In this document: positions 1-8,047 of the stretch, in pieces
Numbering within the stretch: the first letter of the stretch is position 1
Layout: each line of letters begins with the position of its first letter
NCBI RefSeq assembly: GCF_003001675.1
Contig: NZ_PVYW01000006.1
Location: 62,001 to 126,000 of the forward strand
Length of the DNA: 64,000 nucleotides
Direction: 5' to 3'
From: Cohnella sp. SGD-V74
GTDB taxonomy: Bacteria > Bacillota > Bacilli > Paenibacillales > Paenibacillaceae
Program-made: the position numbers and the translations under genes
Notes under the pieces: model-generated
Databases searched by the model: none
Told to the model about the DNA's origin: nothing
The model's input: only the letters and a program-made list of their open reading frames with translations

Positions 1-66
1 GTCCGGCGCCCGAGCTCCGCAACCGCTTAAGAGAGCCGCCAACAGCACCACGATGAGTTTCTTCAT
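1..66 (-). CDS. Lipoprotein, N-terminal fragment (runs off window)
   Basis: Only the first 22 codons are inside the window. They read MKKLIVVLLAALLSGCGARA, a short positively charged start, a hydrophobic core and a lipobox (LLSGC), so the product should be exported and lipidated on the cysteine. A purine-rich ribosome binding site (GGAGGAGG) lies just upstream of the ATG at 66. It is 95 bases downstream of the MFS gene on the same strand and may be co-transcribed with it. The mature protein is outside the window, so its function cannot be stated. Confidence 0.6.
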   Translation of the reverse strand, partial: MKKLIVVLLAALLSGCGARAPD

Positions 67-161
67 ATCTTCTGCAACCTCCTCCGCCGTTGAAAGTCTA
101 TTTTCCAATTAAACGGAAAATAAGGCGAAAAGGTTGCACTCGACGCCGGAAGATCGCCGCG

Positions 162-1385
162 TCATTTCCCTGCCAGGATGGACGCCAGCTTGCGCTCTCC
201 CCTCGCGTAGAACACGATCGCGCTGACCGCGACGACCGCCATCGTCAGGAACAGCACGGTGCCGTTATAGCCGCTCAGCAGCATTCCGCCGATCCACGGG
301 CCGAGAAAATGGCCGAGGCTGGAGAACGACTGCGCCCCGTAGTACGCGCCTCTCATGCCGTCTGGAGCGATCCGATCCGTGAGCATGTTGCCTGCGGGGA
401 AGGTCAGCATTTCTCCGAAAGTGAATACGATCATCGAGAGAATAAACGTTGTCCAGCCGCTCGACAATCCGAATCCGACGTTGCCGAGGGCATAGAAGAC
501 GACGCCGATCGTGAGCACCGTCAGCGGCTTCAGTCCGTCGGCCCATTTCGTGAATGGAACCTGCAGGGCGACGACCGTCACTGCGTTGACGCTCATCATG
601 ACCGCGAACATGGCGACCCCGTCGGCGAACTTGCCCCCGACGTACTGGGACAGCGTAACCGTCATCTGCGAATAGCCGATTGCGGTCACGACGCCTCCGA
701 GCAAATAGTACCGAAGCACGATATCGCGCCTCACGACGTTCCACACCGACGCGAACGTGTTGACCGCTTTATTTTCCCCCTCGATCTTGCGGATTCCGAA
801 CTTGTTCAACAACAGATATAACGACAAAGCATATGCCCAGTAGATGCAACCGGTGATATAAAAAGGAAGCGTACTGTCGAGAGCGGCGAACAGAGCGCCA
901 AGCAGCGGCCCTACGGCAACCCCGATATTAATGGCGAGATAACGCAGCGAGAATACTTTGAACCGTCTCTCCTTATCCGTCAGATCGGCCATCAGCGCCT
1001 GGGACACCGGTTCGTAGAACGAACGGCACAAGCCGTTGAGCAAGCTGAGCAAGAAAAACAGCGCCACGCTGTCGGACATCGCGAACCCGAGAAACACGAC
1101 TCCCCATCCAACCAACGCCCCAAGCAAAATCAACCGTCTTCCGAACAAATCGGACAATGTGCCGCCGATAAACCCGCCCGCCATCCCGGCCAGCGATCCC
1201 GCTCCGATAATGGCTCCGATCATAACCGCGCCGACGTCCGTATGCTTCGCCAAATAGATCGCCAGAAAAGGCAGGCTCATCGAGGAAGCCAACCGGGCAA
1301 GAATCGTGCCCAGCAGCAAGGAATGGACGATAGGGTGGTAGGCTCGGCCGAATTCCAGGATGCTGTTGGTCCATTTGTTTGTCAT
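162..1385 (-). CDS. MFS transporter (multidrug-efflux-like)
   Basis: A 407-residue membrane protein with about twelve hydrophobic segments, the normal size for a major facilitator. The family motif between helices 2 and 3 is visible at about residues 73-87 (GGTLSDLFGRRLIL). The fold moves small molecules against the proton gradient across the cytoplasmic membrane. The substrate cannot be told from sequence, and drug or sugar efflux are both possible. The ATG at 1385 has a GGGAG site nine bases upstream. An operator-like set of inverted half-sites sits between the promoter candidate and the gene, so regulation by a dimeric repressor is likely. No repressor gene is adjacent. Confidence 0.85.
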   Translation of the reverse strand: MTNKWTNSILEFGRAYHPIVHSLLLGTILARLASSMSLPFLAIYLAKHTDVGAVMIGAIIGAGSLAGMAGGFIGGTLSDLFGRRLILLGALVGWGVVFLGFAMSDSVALFFLLSLLNGLCRSFYEPVSQALMADLTDKERRFKVFSLRYLAINIGVAVGPLLGALFAALDSTLPFYITGCIYWAYALSLYLLLNKFGIRKIEGENKAVNTFASVWNVVRRDIVLRYYLLGGVVTAIGYSQMTVTLSQYVGGKFADGVAMFAVMMSVNAVTVVALQVPFTKWADGLKPLTVLTIGVVFYALGNVGFGLSSGWTTFILSMIVFTFGEMLTFPAGNMLTDRIAPDGMRGAYYGAQSFSSLGHFLGPWIGGMLLSGYNGTVLFLTMAVVAVSAIVFYARGERKLASILAGK

Positions 1386-1407
1386 GTTCGGCCACTCCCA
1401 ATCATTT

Positions 1408-1434
1408 GTTTCATCTGATGAAACCTGGTTTCAT
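1408..1434 (-). promoter_or_regulatory. Operator-like triple half-site upstream of the MFS gene
   Basis: GTTTCATCTGATGAAAC (1408-1424) is a perfect 17-base palindrome. It overlaps a second palindrome, TGAAACCTGGTTTCA (1418-1432). Together they give three alternating GTTTCAT half-sites starting at 1408, 1418 and 1428, exactly ten bases apart. The set lies between the MFS start codon and the promoter candidate, a typical repressor position. The protein that binds it is unknown. Confidence 0.6.
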
Positions 1435-1451
1435 AAAATAACTCTATTTAG

Positions 1452-1480
1452 AATGTAATAGTACCGAACTTTCGCAACAA
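1452..1480 (-). promoter_or_regulatory. Candidate sigma-A promoter for the MFS gene
   Basis: On the minus strand, TTGTTG (1480-1475) and TACATT (1457-1452) are separated by 17 bases. The match to consensus is moderate. It lies directly upstream of the palindromic operator, which supports it. Confidence 0.4.
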
Positions 1481-1560
1481 TCTCCATCCCTATTTTTTGT
1501 ACAATAACAAGCAAAACGACGCCCTCACCCTTCTTCCCCTGACCCACGCGCATTCAGAAA

Positions 1561-1602
1561 CGCCAAAGAAGACCGCCAGGACCTGATTCGTCCTTGACGG
1601 TC
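1561..1602 (-). terminator. Rho-independent terminator of the FAD oxidoreductase gene
   Basis: On the minus strand the arms GACCGTCAAGGAC and GTCCTGGCGGTC (1602-1571) form a strong stem. They are followed by TTCTTTGG. It lies 18 bases past the stop codon at 1620. Confidence 0.7.
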
Positions 1603-1619
1603 TTCGGGCGCAGGAAGCG

Positions 1620-2960
1620 CTATTCCACCACGGCTCCGCTTGCGGCCAGCTCCTGCCGAAGAAGGCCAATGTCCAGCTCGGAAGGCAGCTTACCCAGCTT
1701 CACGGCCAAGCCCGCCGCCGTTCCGGCCGCTTGCCCGGTCGCCATGCAGCTTGGCGTGAGGCGCGTCGTCGCCAGCGCTTCGTGGGAAGTCGAGATGCAG
1801 CGGCCCCCGGCCAGCAGATTGTCGATGCCTTTGGGCAGCAAGCAGCGATAAGGGATGTCGTACGCGCCGTCGCCTTGCACCCAAGCGGCTGTCACCCCTT
1901 TGCCGGAAGGGTCGTGAATGTCGATCGGGTAGCCGCTGCGGGCGATCGTGTCCGGGAATCTGCGTCCTTGCACGACATCCTCCGCCTGCAGTGCGTAATG
2001 ACCGTCGATTCTCCTCGTCTCCCGGATTCCGATCTGCGCGCCGACGTTTGAGATCGACGCCTTCTCGAAGCCCGGCAGGTTGGCGGTCATGAAATTTGCT
2101 ACCATCAGCACTTGTTTGCGTCCGAGCTCCTCGGCTTCCGTCAAGTCCTCCACGTTCAAGCCGTTTAATCCTTGCACTCGGGTTGTGTTCACGAGCACCT
2201 CGTCGTCCGCCGGCCCCGTAAAGAACAGCACCTGATCCCGGTTGATCGGCAAGTCGGCTTGTTTCCAGTGCTTGAAGAAGCCCATCACCCCAGACAGCGG
2301 CAGCCGGTCCAGCTCCTCGAACGGCGTCTTGGCGTAAAATTCGTCGGGATGCTCGATCATATACCGCTTCACGCGGGCCAGATCGACGCCCCGCATGCGG
2401 AATTTCATCGTCATCGGCTGGGTCAGCCCGTCCCGCTCCCGCCCCTGAAGGCACGGCGCTCCGGCCAGATGGGCCAGATCGGCGTCCCCCGTCGTATCCA
2501 CGAACACGCCGCCCTTGACTTCGATTTTCCCCGATTTGGTCGCGAGCCGGACGGATACGATCCGGCCGTTCTCCGTGCGAGCCTCGTCCATCAGGCTGTG
2601 CAGAAGCAGCTTAACGCCCGCTTCCTTCAGCATATCGACGGCCAGCACCTTGTACATCTCCGGATGATACGGCGTAATCGTGTTCGTGAACCCGACCGTA
2701 TCCCGGAGATGGCCCGGCGAGCCGTTCATCCCCATCAGGCGATCGATAATTTCCTGCGCGATGCCCTTGATCACTTGCTTCCCCTGCAGCGTATGGAAGG
2801 TCATCCAAGGATACACGAGAGCCGCCGTCGACATCCCTCCGATGAACCCGTATCTTTCGATCAGAACCGTCCTCGCCCCGGTTCTGCCCGCCGCGATCGC
2901 CGCGTTCACGCCCGCCGGGCCTCCTCCGCACACGACTACGTCCGCCTCTATCGTCTTCAT
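1620..2960 (-). CDS. FAD-dependent oxidoreductase (FAD_oxidored family)
   Basis: A 446-residue flavoprotein. The N-terminus carries a Rossmann dinucleotide-binding motif (VVVCGGGPAGVNAA, residues 8-21) ending in an acidic residue (LIER). The C-terminus has the second FAD contact region (LLAGGRCIST and GQAAGTAAGLA). There is no signal peptide, so it should act in the cytoplasm. Members of this family occur in sugar-use loci of Gram-positive and Bacteroidetes bacteria, but the substrate is generally unknown. The ATG at 2960 has GGAGAG eight bases upstream. It is divergent from a LacI-type regulator, which probably controls it, and ends at a clear terminator. Confidence 0.85.
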   Translation of the reverse strand: MKTIEADVVVCGGGPAGVNAAIAAGRTGARTVLIERYGFIGGMSTAALVYPWMTFHTLQGKQVIKGIAQEIIDRLMGMNGSPGHLRDTVGFTNTITPYHPEMYKVLAVDMLKEAGVKLLLHSLMDEARTENGRIVSVRLATKSGKIEVKGGVFVDTTGDADLAHLAGAPCLQGRERDGLTQPMTMKFRMRGVDLARVKRYMIEHPDEFYAKTPFEELDRLPLSGVMGFFKHWKQADLPINRDQVLFFTGPADDEVLVNTTRVQGLNGLNVEDLTEAEELGRKQVLMVANFMTANLPGFEKASISNVGAQIGIRETRRIDGHYALQAEDVVQGRRFPDTIARSGYPIDIHDPSGKGVTAAWVQGDGAYDIPYRCLLPKGIDNLLAGGRCISTSHEALATTRLTPSCMATGQAAGTAAGLAVKLGKLPSELDIGLLRQELAASGAVVE

Positions 2961-3024
2961 GCCGCATCTCTCCTTCAGGTTGAGCGCTACAATTTCATCT
3001 TGATTATGAAGGAGAAAAAAGCTT

Positions 3025-3041
3025 AAAGTTAGTTTAACTTT
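3025..3041. promoter_or_regulatory. Palindrome between divergent FAD oxidoreductase and LacI genes
   Basis: AAAGTTA-GTT-TAACTTT is a perfect inverted repeat with a three-base spacer, in the 140-base divergent region. Its position suits an operator for the adjacent LacI protein. It lacks the central CG usual for LacI operators, so the link is inference. Confidence 0.45.
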
Positions 3042-3100
3042 TGTTTAAAAATGAGAGGTTGCGGCAGTCGCGCCGCCCTTGCAGATGGAGGAGGACGAAC

Positions 3101-4135
3101 ATGAGGCGGAAAAAAGTGACGTTGGCTCATTTGGCGGAGCAGCTCGGCCTGTCGATTCAAACCGTGTCCAAGGCGTTAACGGGAAAGCCGGGCATGTCGG
3201 AGGAAACGCGGAGCGAGGTCAGCCGGCTGGCCAAGTCGCTCGGCTATTTGACCAAGGATCAGAAACACGCGCTCGCCTACGAAAGAATCCCTCCCTACCC
3301 GATCGTGCGGCGCCGGTTCGTTCTGCTGCACAACGAGCAATTCGTCAACTTCAACCGCCTGCTTCTGGCCGGACTGCACGACCGGTTCACGGAATTCGGC
3401 CACCAAGTCGAGCCGATGCTCCTCCCTCCCGGGCTGCAGCCTCGCGATTTCGAAGACTGGGCCGAGAAGACCGGGCTTCCGTATGCGGAGGGGGTCTTTA
3501 TCGCTCCCCGAATGACGAGCGACGAGATGGAGGAACGGCTGCTGCAATTGCCCATGCCGCGCATTCTGCTTAACTTCCCGCCGCCGGAGTCCAAAGTGGA
3601 TTCGGTCATCTGGGATGTGCACGAAGCGGTGCATCAATCTGTACGCCACTTGCTGCGCGCCGGACACCGGAACATCCTGTACGCTGGCGACGCGACTTCT
3701 CAGAGGGGATTCCGCTTGCGTTGGCAAGCTTTTCAGGAGGCGATGAAGGAAGGAGGACTGAGCGCAGACGAGGACGCGCATGCGGCGGAGCCTTTTCAGG
3801 GCCGACTCGGCCCATGGATCGCCAAGTTCATGGAGCGGTTCCGGATCACTCGCCCCACCGCCGTTCTATGCGCGATCGACGAGCAGGTCGCTCCGGTGTA
3901 CTATGCATTGAAGGATGCGGGGGTGCGGATTCCGCAGGACTGCTCTCTTGTCGGCATCGTGAACGAACAGACGGAACGGCTGCCCGCGCTGACAAGACCG
4001 ATGCTGCCGATCAAGGAGAGCGGCTATCGGGCCGCCGACCGCCTTCTGTGGCGGCTGGCGAATCCCAATATGCCCTACGAACATATCCGCATTCGCGGCG
4101 ATTTCATCCCGGGGAGCACAATGCTCCGTCTTTAG
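3101..4135 (+). CDS. LacI-family transcriptional regulator
   Basis: A 344-residue repressor-type protein. Residues 4-50 form the LacI helix-turn-helix and hinge (VTLAHLAEQLGLSIQTVSKA, then a conserved Arg/Leu-rich hinge). The rest resembles a periplasmic-binding-protein effector domain. The ATG at 3101 is chosen because GGAGGAGG sits just upstream and the HTH begins at once; an upstream TTG at 3041 in the same frame has no ribosome site. It is divergent from the FAD oxidoreductase and its last four bases overlap the convergent SGNH gene. It probably senses a sugar or sugar derivative and controls the divergent gene. Confidence 0.85.
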   Translation: MRRKKVTLAHLAEQLGLSIQTVSKALTGKPGMSEETRSEVSRLAKSLGYLTKDQKHALAYERIPPYPIVRRRFVLLHNEQFVNFNRLLLAGLHDRFTEFGHQVEPMLLPPGLQPRDFEDWAEKTGLPYAEGVFIAPRMTSDEMEERLLQLPMPRILLNFPPPESKVDSVIWDVHEAVHQSVRHLLRAGHRNILYAGDATSQRGFRLRWQAFQEAMKEGGLSADEDAHAAEPFQGRLGPWIAKFMERFRITRPTAVLCAIDEQVAPVYYALKDAGVRIPQDCSLVGIVNEQTERLPALTRPMLPIKESGYRAADRLLWRLANPNMPYEHIRIRGDFIPGSTMLRL

Positions 4136-4761
4136 GCTTCTATCGCCCGCAGCCAGGCGTTCGCCAGTAAGGCATGACCGGCGGGATGAAGGTGAACGCC
4201 GTCATAAGACCAATATGCAGCCTCCGCCTTCGCGCAGGCTTGGGCGAATAATCCGTCCGCCGGCACGAGAGCCGCGCCGTACTCGCGGGCAAGCCTCCGC
4301 ACGATGTCGATCTTCGGATTCAGATCCTCTCTCCAGCGATCGTGATCGGGATAGTTCGGGAACAAGAACGGCTCGATCAGCACCAGCTTGGCGCCCATTC
4401 CGCCTTGCGCCTGCTCCAGCAGCTCCCGGTATCCGCTCTCGTAAGCATCGGCGCTTGTAGGGTTGTTCTCGGTATAGCGCCGCCAAGTGTCGTTGATTCC
4501 GATCAGGATCGACACCCAGGTTGGCCGCAGCTCCAGGCAATCTTCCCGCCATCGCCGCTGCAAGTCCGCGACCTTGTCCCCGCCCTTGCCCCGATTGAAG
4601 AATCGGACGCCGCTTCCCGGGTACTTGGCGGAGAACTGCGCCGCGGCCATAAGGGCATAGCCTCGTCCCAATTCGTCAGGCTGCTCCCGGTTGCGCCCTC
4701 CGTCCGTAAGGCTGTCGCCCTGAAACAGCACTACCGCATGATTTTCAATGATGGTTCCCAT
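4132..4761 (-). CDS. SGNH/GDSL hydrolase, probable carbohydrate esterase
   Basis: A 209-residue single-domain SGNH hydrolase. All four blocks are visible: GDS serine in FQGDSLTDGG (about residue 16), the glycine in NRGKGGDKV, the asparagine in IGINDTW, and the Asp/His pair in YDGVHLHPAGH near the C-terminus. No signal peptide is present, so it is probably cytoplasmic. Proteins of this size in glycan loci usually remove acetyl groups from imported oligosaccharides. Its stop codon overlaps the LacI gene by four bases in a convergent arrangement. Confidence 0.8.
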   Translation of the reverse strand: MGTIIENHAVVLFQGDSLTDGGRNREQPDELGRGYALMAAAQFSAKYPGSGVRFFNRGKGGDKVADLQRRWREDCLELRPTWVSILIGINDTWRRYTENNPTSADAYESGYRELLEQAQGGMGAKLVLIEPFLFPNYPDHDRWREDLNPKIDIVRRLAREYGAALVPADGLFAQACAKAEAAYWSYDGVHLHPAGHALLANAWLRAIEA

Positions 4762-5007
4762 TCCGTTCCCGCCTCATTAAGTTTTTTGGACGAGCGTCAG
4801 CTCGAGCCGTCCGGCTTCTCCTCCGATTGCTTGAGGGCTCCATCACCAGCCTAAATTATCGGACGGACTTGGGCGATGATCTAATCTTGCGGAAGTGTGA
4901 TGTTTTCGAGGAAAGGCGACTAACGAACAGGGAGGCAGGAATAAAGGAGATATCCAACGGGGGGGCTGACGTACAGCATCGCTCGGCAACATGTCATGGA
5001 ACCGGGC

Positions 5008-5808
5008 TCAGCGAATGAGCCTCAGCATTTGCACAACCAGCCTCCCATCCCCGGCGAGCTTCTTCTCCCGGCTGCGAAGCTGGGACGAACCGTCCCCGTC
5101 GAGAAAGATGCCGTCAACGAGATTCCCCACACCGATCCGCTCGACGATCGCCTCGCGAAAAGCGGCCAGCGTTCCTCTCGTCGCGCTCACGACAAGATAC
5201 AGATTCCCCTCCGCATCGTAGACGGCCGCCGACCGCAAGCTGGCTTGATCGAGCAGAGGCGCCGCCTCTTCGGCCGCCTGTCGCCGCCAGTCTTCGTCCC
5301 GGCCCAAGCTCATGCTGATGCCCCCTTGCGCCCAGAAATTCGTACGCTCCGCTACCTCGATCTCCTGGGCCTGGCGGACGATCTGCACGCTTAACCGATC
5401 CACAGCGCCGTCCCACACCAGCGTCCCTCTTGCATATTTCGCATTGGAGCCGCCGGACCCGTAATGCCCCGATTCTCCGTGTACCGGCTCGTCATTCACA
5501 ACAGCTACGCTAAGCAAGGCGTCTTCGTAGAAGAAGCCTCCGTTGATTCCGTAATAGGGAGCCGCCGAGACGTTGTTGCGGACGGTCAGAAGCTCCACGT
5601 TGGACGGCCTCGTCCGCAAGTAGTGCAGCTCCATGCCGTTGGAGGCCGTCTCCGTCCCGTACTCGTATTGTTGCGGCATATCGGGCTCGTCGCTGTCGCG
5701 AGCCCCTCCCATCCCCCCGGCCGCGAATACGATAGCCATGACGATGGCCGCCAGCCCCAGCCCCGCGATTCCGGCGATTCCGATTTTGATTTTCGTTGCG
5801 TTTTGCAT
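5008..5808 (-). CDS. Phosphodiester glycosidase (NAGPA/DUF2233) family, membrane anchored
   Basis: A 266-residue protein with one N-terminal membrane segment (about residues 8-32) followed by a single extracytoplasmic domain. The domain has the family hallmarks GINGGFF in the middle and LDGDGSSQL near the C-terminus. The family is named after the mammalian enzyme that uncovers mannose-6-phosphate by removing GlcNAc. Bacterial members are attached to the envelope and are thought to cut sugar-phosphodiesters of wall or exopolymers. The 246 bases downstream (4762-5007) hold no gene that can be supported. Confidence 0.8.
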   Translation of the reverse strand: MQNATKIKIGIAGIAGLGLAAIVMAIVFAAGGMGGARDSDEPDMPQQYEYGTETASNGMELHYLRTRPSNVELLTVRNNVSAAPYYGINGGFFYEDALLSVAVVNDEPVHGESGHYGSGGSNAKYARGTLVWDGAVDRLSVQIVRQAQEIEVAERTNFWAQGGISMSLGRDEDWRRQAAEEAAPLLDQASLRSAAVYDAEGNLYLVVSATRGTLAAFREAIVERIGVGNLVDGIFLDGDGSSQLRSREKKLAGDGRLVVQMLRLIR

Positions 5809-5891
5809 GATGATCTATACCCTCGTTTGTGCGAATTGTCGGTTTGTATTAGCAGGCGTTTCGCTGGCGTTGGCTGCATCTGTAATCCAGC

Positions 5892-6479
5892 TTACATCCC
5901 TGTCACGCGTATGTTGTCAAAAGTGTCTTTAAGCTTAAAAGAAACGCAAGGGAGCTTATCGGAGGAAATCCGGTCGCCCTCTTCATACAACTCCTTCAGA
6001 TCGTACCGCTCGCCGTCCAGCCAATATTGTTCCAACGTCCGCGCTTCTGGATCGACAAGCCAGTATTCCGGCACCTTGTGCTTGGCGTAAGCCGCCGCCT
6101 TCACGACCTTATCCCGCTTGCGCGTGCTTGGGGAAAGAATCTCGATGACCAGATCCGGCGCCCCCTCGACTCCATGCTTCTTGACGATGTCGAGTCGGCT
6201 ATGATGAATCATTATAATGTCCGGTTGGAGCACGGTAGTTCTGCTTAAAATGACATCAAACGGAGCGTAATAGATTTCATACTTCGAGCGACAGCTTTGC
6301 AAAACCAGAAATAGTTCCCTGCTCACCCCCTGATGAATCGCCATTGGCCCCGGAGACATCATTTCCAGCACACCGTCGATGATCTCATACCGGTTGCCGT
6401 CGTCCGGCATCGCCGCATAGTCGTCGTACGTCACCGGCCCCTCGCGAACAATCGGCTCTTCGTCCCGTTTCTTCTTCAT
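5892..6479 (-). CDS. Uma2-family (DUF820) nuclease-like protein, array A gene 3
   Basis: A 195-residue DUF820/Uma2 protein, a family with the PD-(D/E)xK nuclease fold and no settled function. Visible core: PDDGNRYEIIDGVLEMMSPG near the N-terminus, QPDIIMIH, GAPDLVIEILSPSTRKRDK with the candidate catalytic Asp, Glu and Lys, and EYWLVDPEARTLEQY. The ATG at 6479 is chosen because GGGGGAGCGAG is upstream and both neighbours also begin MKKK; an in-frame ATG at 6497 overlaps the previous stop codon as TAATG. It is the last gene of a three-gene tandem array. Confidence 0.8.
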   Translation of the reverse strand: MKKKRDEEPIVREGPVTYDDYAAMPDDGNRYEIIDGVLEMMSPGPMAIHQGVSRELFLVLQSCRSKYEIYYAPFDVILSRTTVLQPDIIMIHHSRLDIVKKHGVEGAPDLVIEILSPSTRKRDKVVKAAAYAKHKVPEYWLVDPEARTLEQYWLDGERYDLKELYEEGDRISSDKLPCVSFKLKDTFDNIRVTGM

Positions 6480-6496
6480 CTCGCTCCCCCAATCCA

Positions 6497-7093
6497 TTAA
6501 GTCGGCAACCGCAGCCGATCAGCTTCGTTAAAAATCTCTCCCAGCACAAAAGAAACGCAAGGCAGCTTGTCCGAAGAAACCCGATCGTCCTCTTCGTATG
6601 TCTGCGCCAATTCGTAATACTCGCCGGCCAGCCGATATTGCTCCAACGTCCGCGCCTCGGGATCGACTAGCCAGTATTCAGGTACCTGGTGTTTGGCGTA
6701 AACAGCCGCCTTCACGACCTTGTCCCGCTTGCGCGTGCTTGGGGAAAGAATTTCCACGACCAGATCGGGCGCACCTTCGATTCCGTGCGGCTTGACGATC
6801 TCCAATCGGCTGCGATGAATCATGATAATGTCCGGCTGAAGCACGGTAGTTCTGCTTAAGATGACATCAAGAGGGGCATCAAAAATGACATATTCCGAGC
6901 GACAGCTCTGCATAAGCAGAAATTCCAGTTCTCCGCTCACCGCCTGATGGATCGTCATCGGCCCAGGAGACATCATTTCCAGCACACCGTCGATGATCTC
7001 GTACCGATTGCCGTCGTCCGGCATCGCCGCATAGTCGTCGTACGTCACCGGCTGCTCGCGAACGATTGGCTCTTCTTCCCGCTTCTTCTTCAT
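6497..7093 (-). CDS. Uma2-family (DUF820) nuclease-like protein, array A gene 2
   Basis: A 198-residue paralogue of its neighbours, starting MKKKREEEP at the ATG at 7093, with AAGGAG about ten bases upstream. The nuclease-like core is intact (QPDIIMIH; GAPDLVVEILSPST; KRDK; EYWLVDP). The segment between the conserved HQ and SCRSEY (AVSGELEFLLMQ) differs from genes 1 and 3, while flanking residues are nearly identical. The gap to gene 1 is 24 bases, so the genes are one transcript. The family is called a putative restriction endonuclease in databases, but no cognate methylase is present here. Confidence 0.8.
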   Translation of the reverse strand: MKKKREEEPIVREQPVTYDDYAAMPDDGNRYEIIDGVLEMMSPGPMTIHQAVSGELEFLLMQSCRSEYVIFDAPLDVILSRTTVLQPDIIMIHRSRLEIVKPHGIEGAPDLVVEILSPSTRKRDKVVKAAVYAKHQVPEYWLVDPEARTLEQYRLAGEYYELAQTYEEDDRVSSDKLPCVSFVLGEIFNEADRLRLPT

Positions 7094-7117
7094 CGCGATT
7101 GCACTCCTTCCCATCCT

Positions 7118-7711
7118 TTAAGTCGGCAACCCCAACCGATCAACTTCGTTAAAAATCTCTCCCAGCATAAAGGAGACGCACGGCAGCTTGTCCGAGGAAA
7201 CCCGGTCTTCTTCTTCGTATGTCTGCGCCAATTCGTAACGCTCGCCGTCCAGCCGATATTGCTCCAACGTCCGCGCTTCGGGATCGACAAGCCAGTATTC
7301 CGGCACTCGATGCTTGGCGTAAGCCGCCGCCTTCACGACTTTGTCCCGTTTGCGCGTGCTTGGGGAAAGAATCTCCACGACCAGATCGGGCGCACCTTCG
7401 ACTCCGTGCGGCTTCACAATCTCGATCCGGCTGCGGTGAATCATTAAGATGTCCGGCTGAAGCACGGTAGTTCTGCTTAGGATGACATCAAAAGGAGCCA
7501 AAAACATGACATACTCCGAGCGGCAGCTCTGTAAAAACAGAAATAGCTCTCCGCTCACCCCCTGATGAACCGTCATCGGCCCCGGAGACATCATTTCCAG
7601 CACACCGTCGATGATCTCGTACCGATTGCCGTCGTCCGGCATCGACGCATAGTCGTCGTACGTAACCGGCCCCTCGCGAACAATCGGCTCGTCTTCCCGC
7701 TTCTTCTTCAT
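7118..7711 (-). CDS. Uma2-family (DUF820) nuclease-like protein, array A gene 1
   Basis: A 197-residue first gene of array A, starting MKKKREDEP at the ATG at 7711 behind GGAGGAAGCGGG. The reading frame stays open for 41 codons upstream, but those codons cross the leader hairpin and promoter and are not conserved in array B. Core residues are intact (QPDILMIH; GAPDLVVEILSPST; EYWLVDP). It is read from a strong promoter at 7806-7834 through a terminator-like leader, the same arrangement as array B at 45.1-47.8 kb. Confidence 0.8.
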   Translation of the reverse strand: MKKKREDEPIVREGPVTYDDYASMPDDGNRYEIIDGVLEMMSPGPMTVHQGVSGELFLFLQSCRSEYVMFLAPFDVILSRTTVLQPDILMIHRSRIEIVKPHGVEGAPDLVVEILSPSTRKRDKVVKAAAYAKHRVPEYWLVDPEARTLEQYRLDGERYELAQTYEEEDRVSSDKLPCVSFMLGEIFNEVDRLGLPT

Positions 7712-7733
7712 CCCGCTTCCTCCCTCGCTACGA

Positions 7734-7785
7734 CAAAAGCACCTAACAAAGCCACACGTATTGTGTTGGACTTTGTGAGGTGCTT
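7734..7785 (-). ncRNA. Conserved leader hairpin of Uma2 array A (attenuator-like or small RNA)
   Basis: On the minus strand AAGCACCT...AGGTGCTT, ACAAAG...CTTTGT and ACAC...GTGT nest into one long stem (7785-7737), followed by a short T run. It starts about 14 bases after the expected transcription start and ends about 23 bases before the first gene. Array B has the same structure at 45196-45249. It resembles an intrinsic terminator, so most transcripts may stop here. Whether it is an attenuator, a small RNA or only a protective 5' structure is not known. Confidence 0.65.
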
Positions 7786-7805
7786 CCTCGACTACTGTTC
7801 CTTTT

Positions 7806-7834
7806 ATTATGTTAAAAATGCAGGAATCTGTCAA
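7806..7834 (-). promoter_or_regulatory. Strong sigma-A promoter of Uma2 array A
   Basis: On the minus strand, TTGACA (7834-7829), a 17-base spacer, then CATAAT (7811-7806). The -35 is perfect and the -10 one base off consensus. The same boxes and spacing occur before array B. Confidence 0.8.
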
Positions 7835-7884
7835 ACTTGACGCTCGGTCATGAGTGCCTCGGCGACATATCCGATCTTAGCACC

Positions 7885-8034
7885 GCGAGGCACCTTTTTG
7901 GCCTTCACACGCGGCCCTCAGGCCTCCAGCTCGCGGCCCTCAATCCGCCGAGGCACTTTTTTGGCCTCGGCACGCGACCGTCAGTTCCGCCGAGGCACTT
8001 TTTTGGCCTCCGCATGCGGCCCTCAGACCTCCAG
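7885..8034. repeat. Three degenerate direct repeats downstream of the 748-residue FAD oxidoreductase gene
   Basis: Three copies of a unit close to CCGAGGCACTTTTTTGGCC have GAGGCAC starting at 7887, 7950 and 7992. The spacings of 63 and 42 bases are both multiples of 21. Each unit is followed by a partly conserved CGCGGCCCTCAG tail. An inverted copy of the core (GTGCCTCG, 7854-7861) precedes them. They lie between the Uma2 array A promoter and the stop codon at 8048. No function is evident. Confidence 0.6.
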
Positions 8035-8047
8035 CACGCAGCCTCCG

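Noticed and set aside
4827-5018. 63-codon plus-strand frame in the gap before the NAGPA-like gene
   Set aside because: No ribosome site, no recognisable domain and overlap with the convergent gene end.
5892-7711. Restriction-modification system
   Set aside because: The database label of DUF820 suggests it, but no methyltransferase or specificity gene lies near either array.
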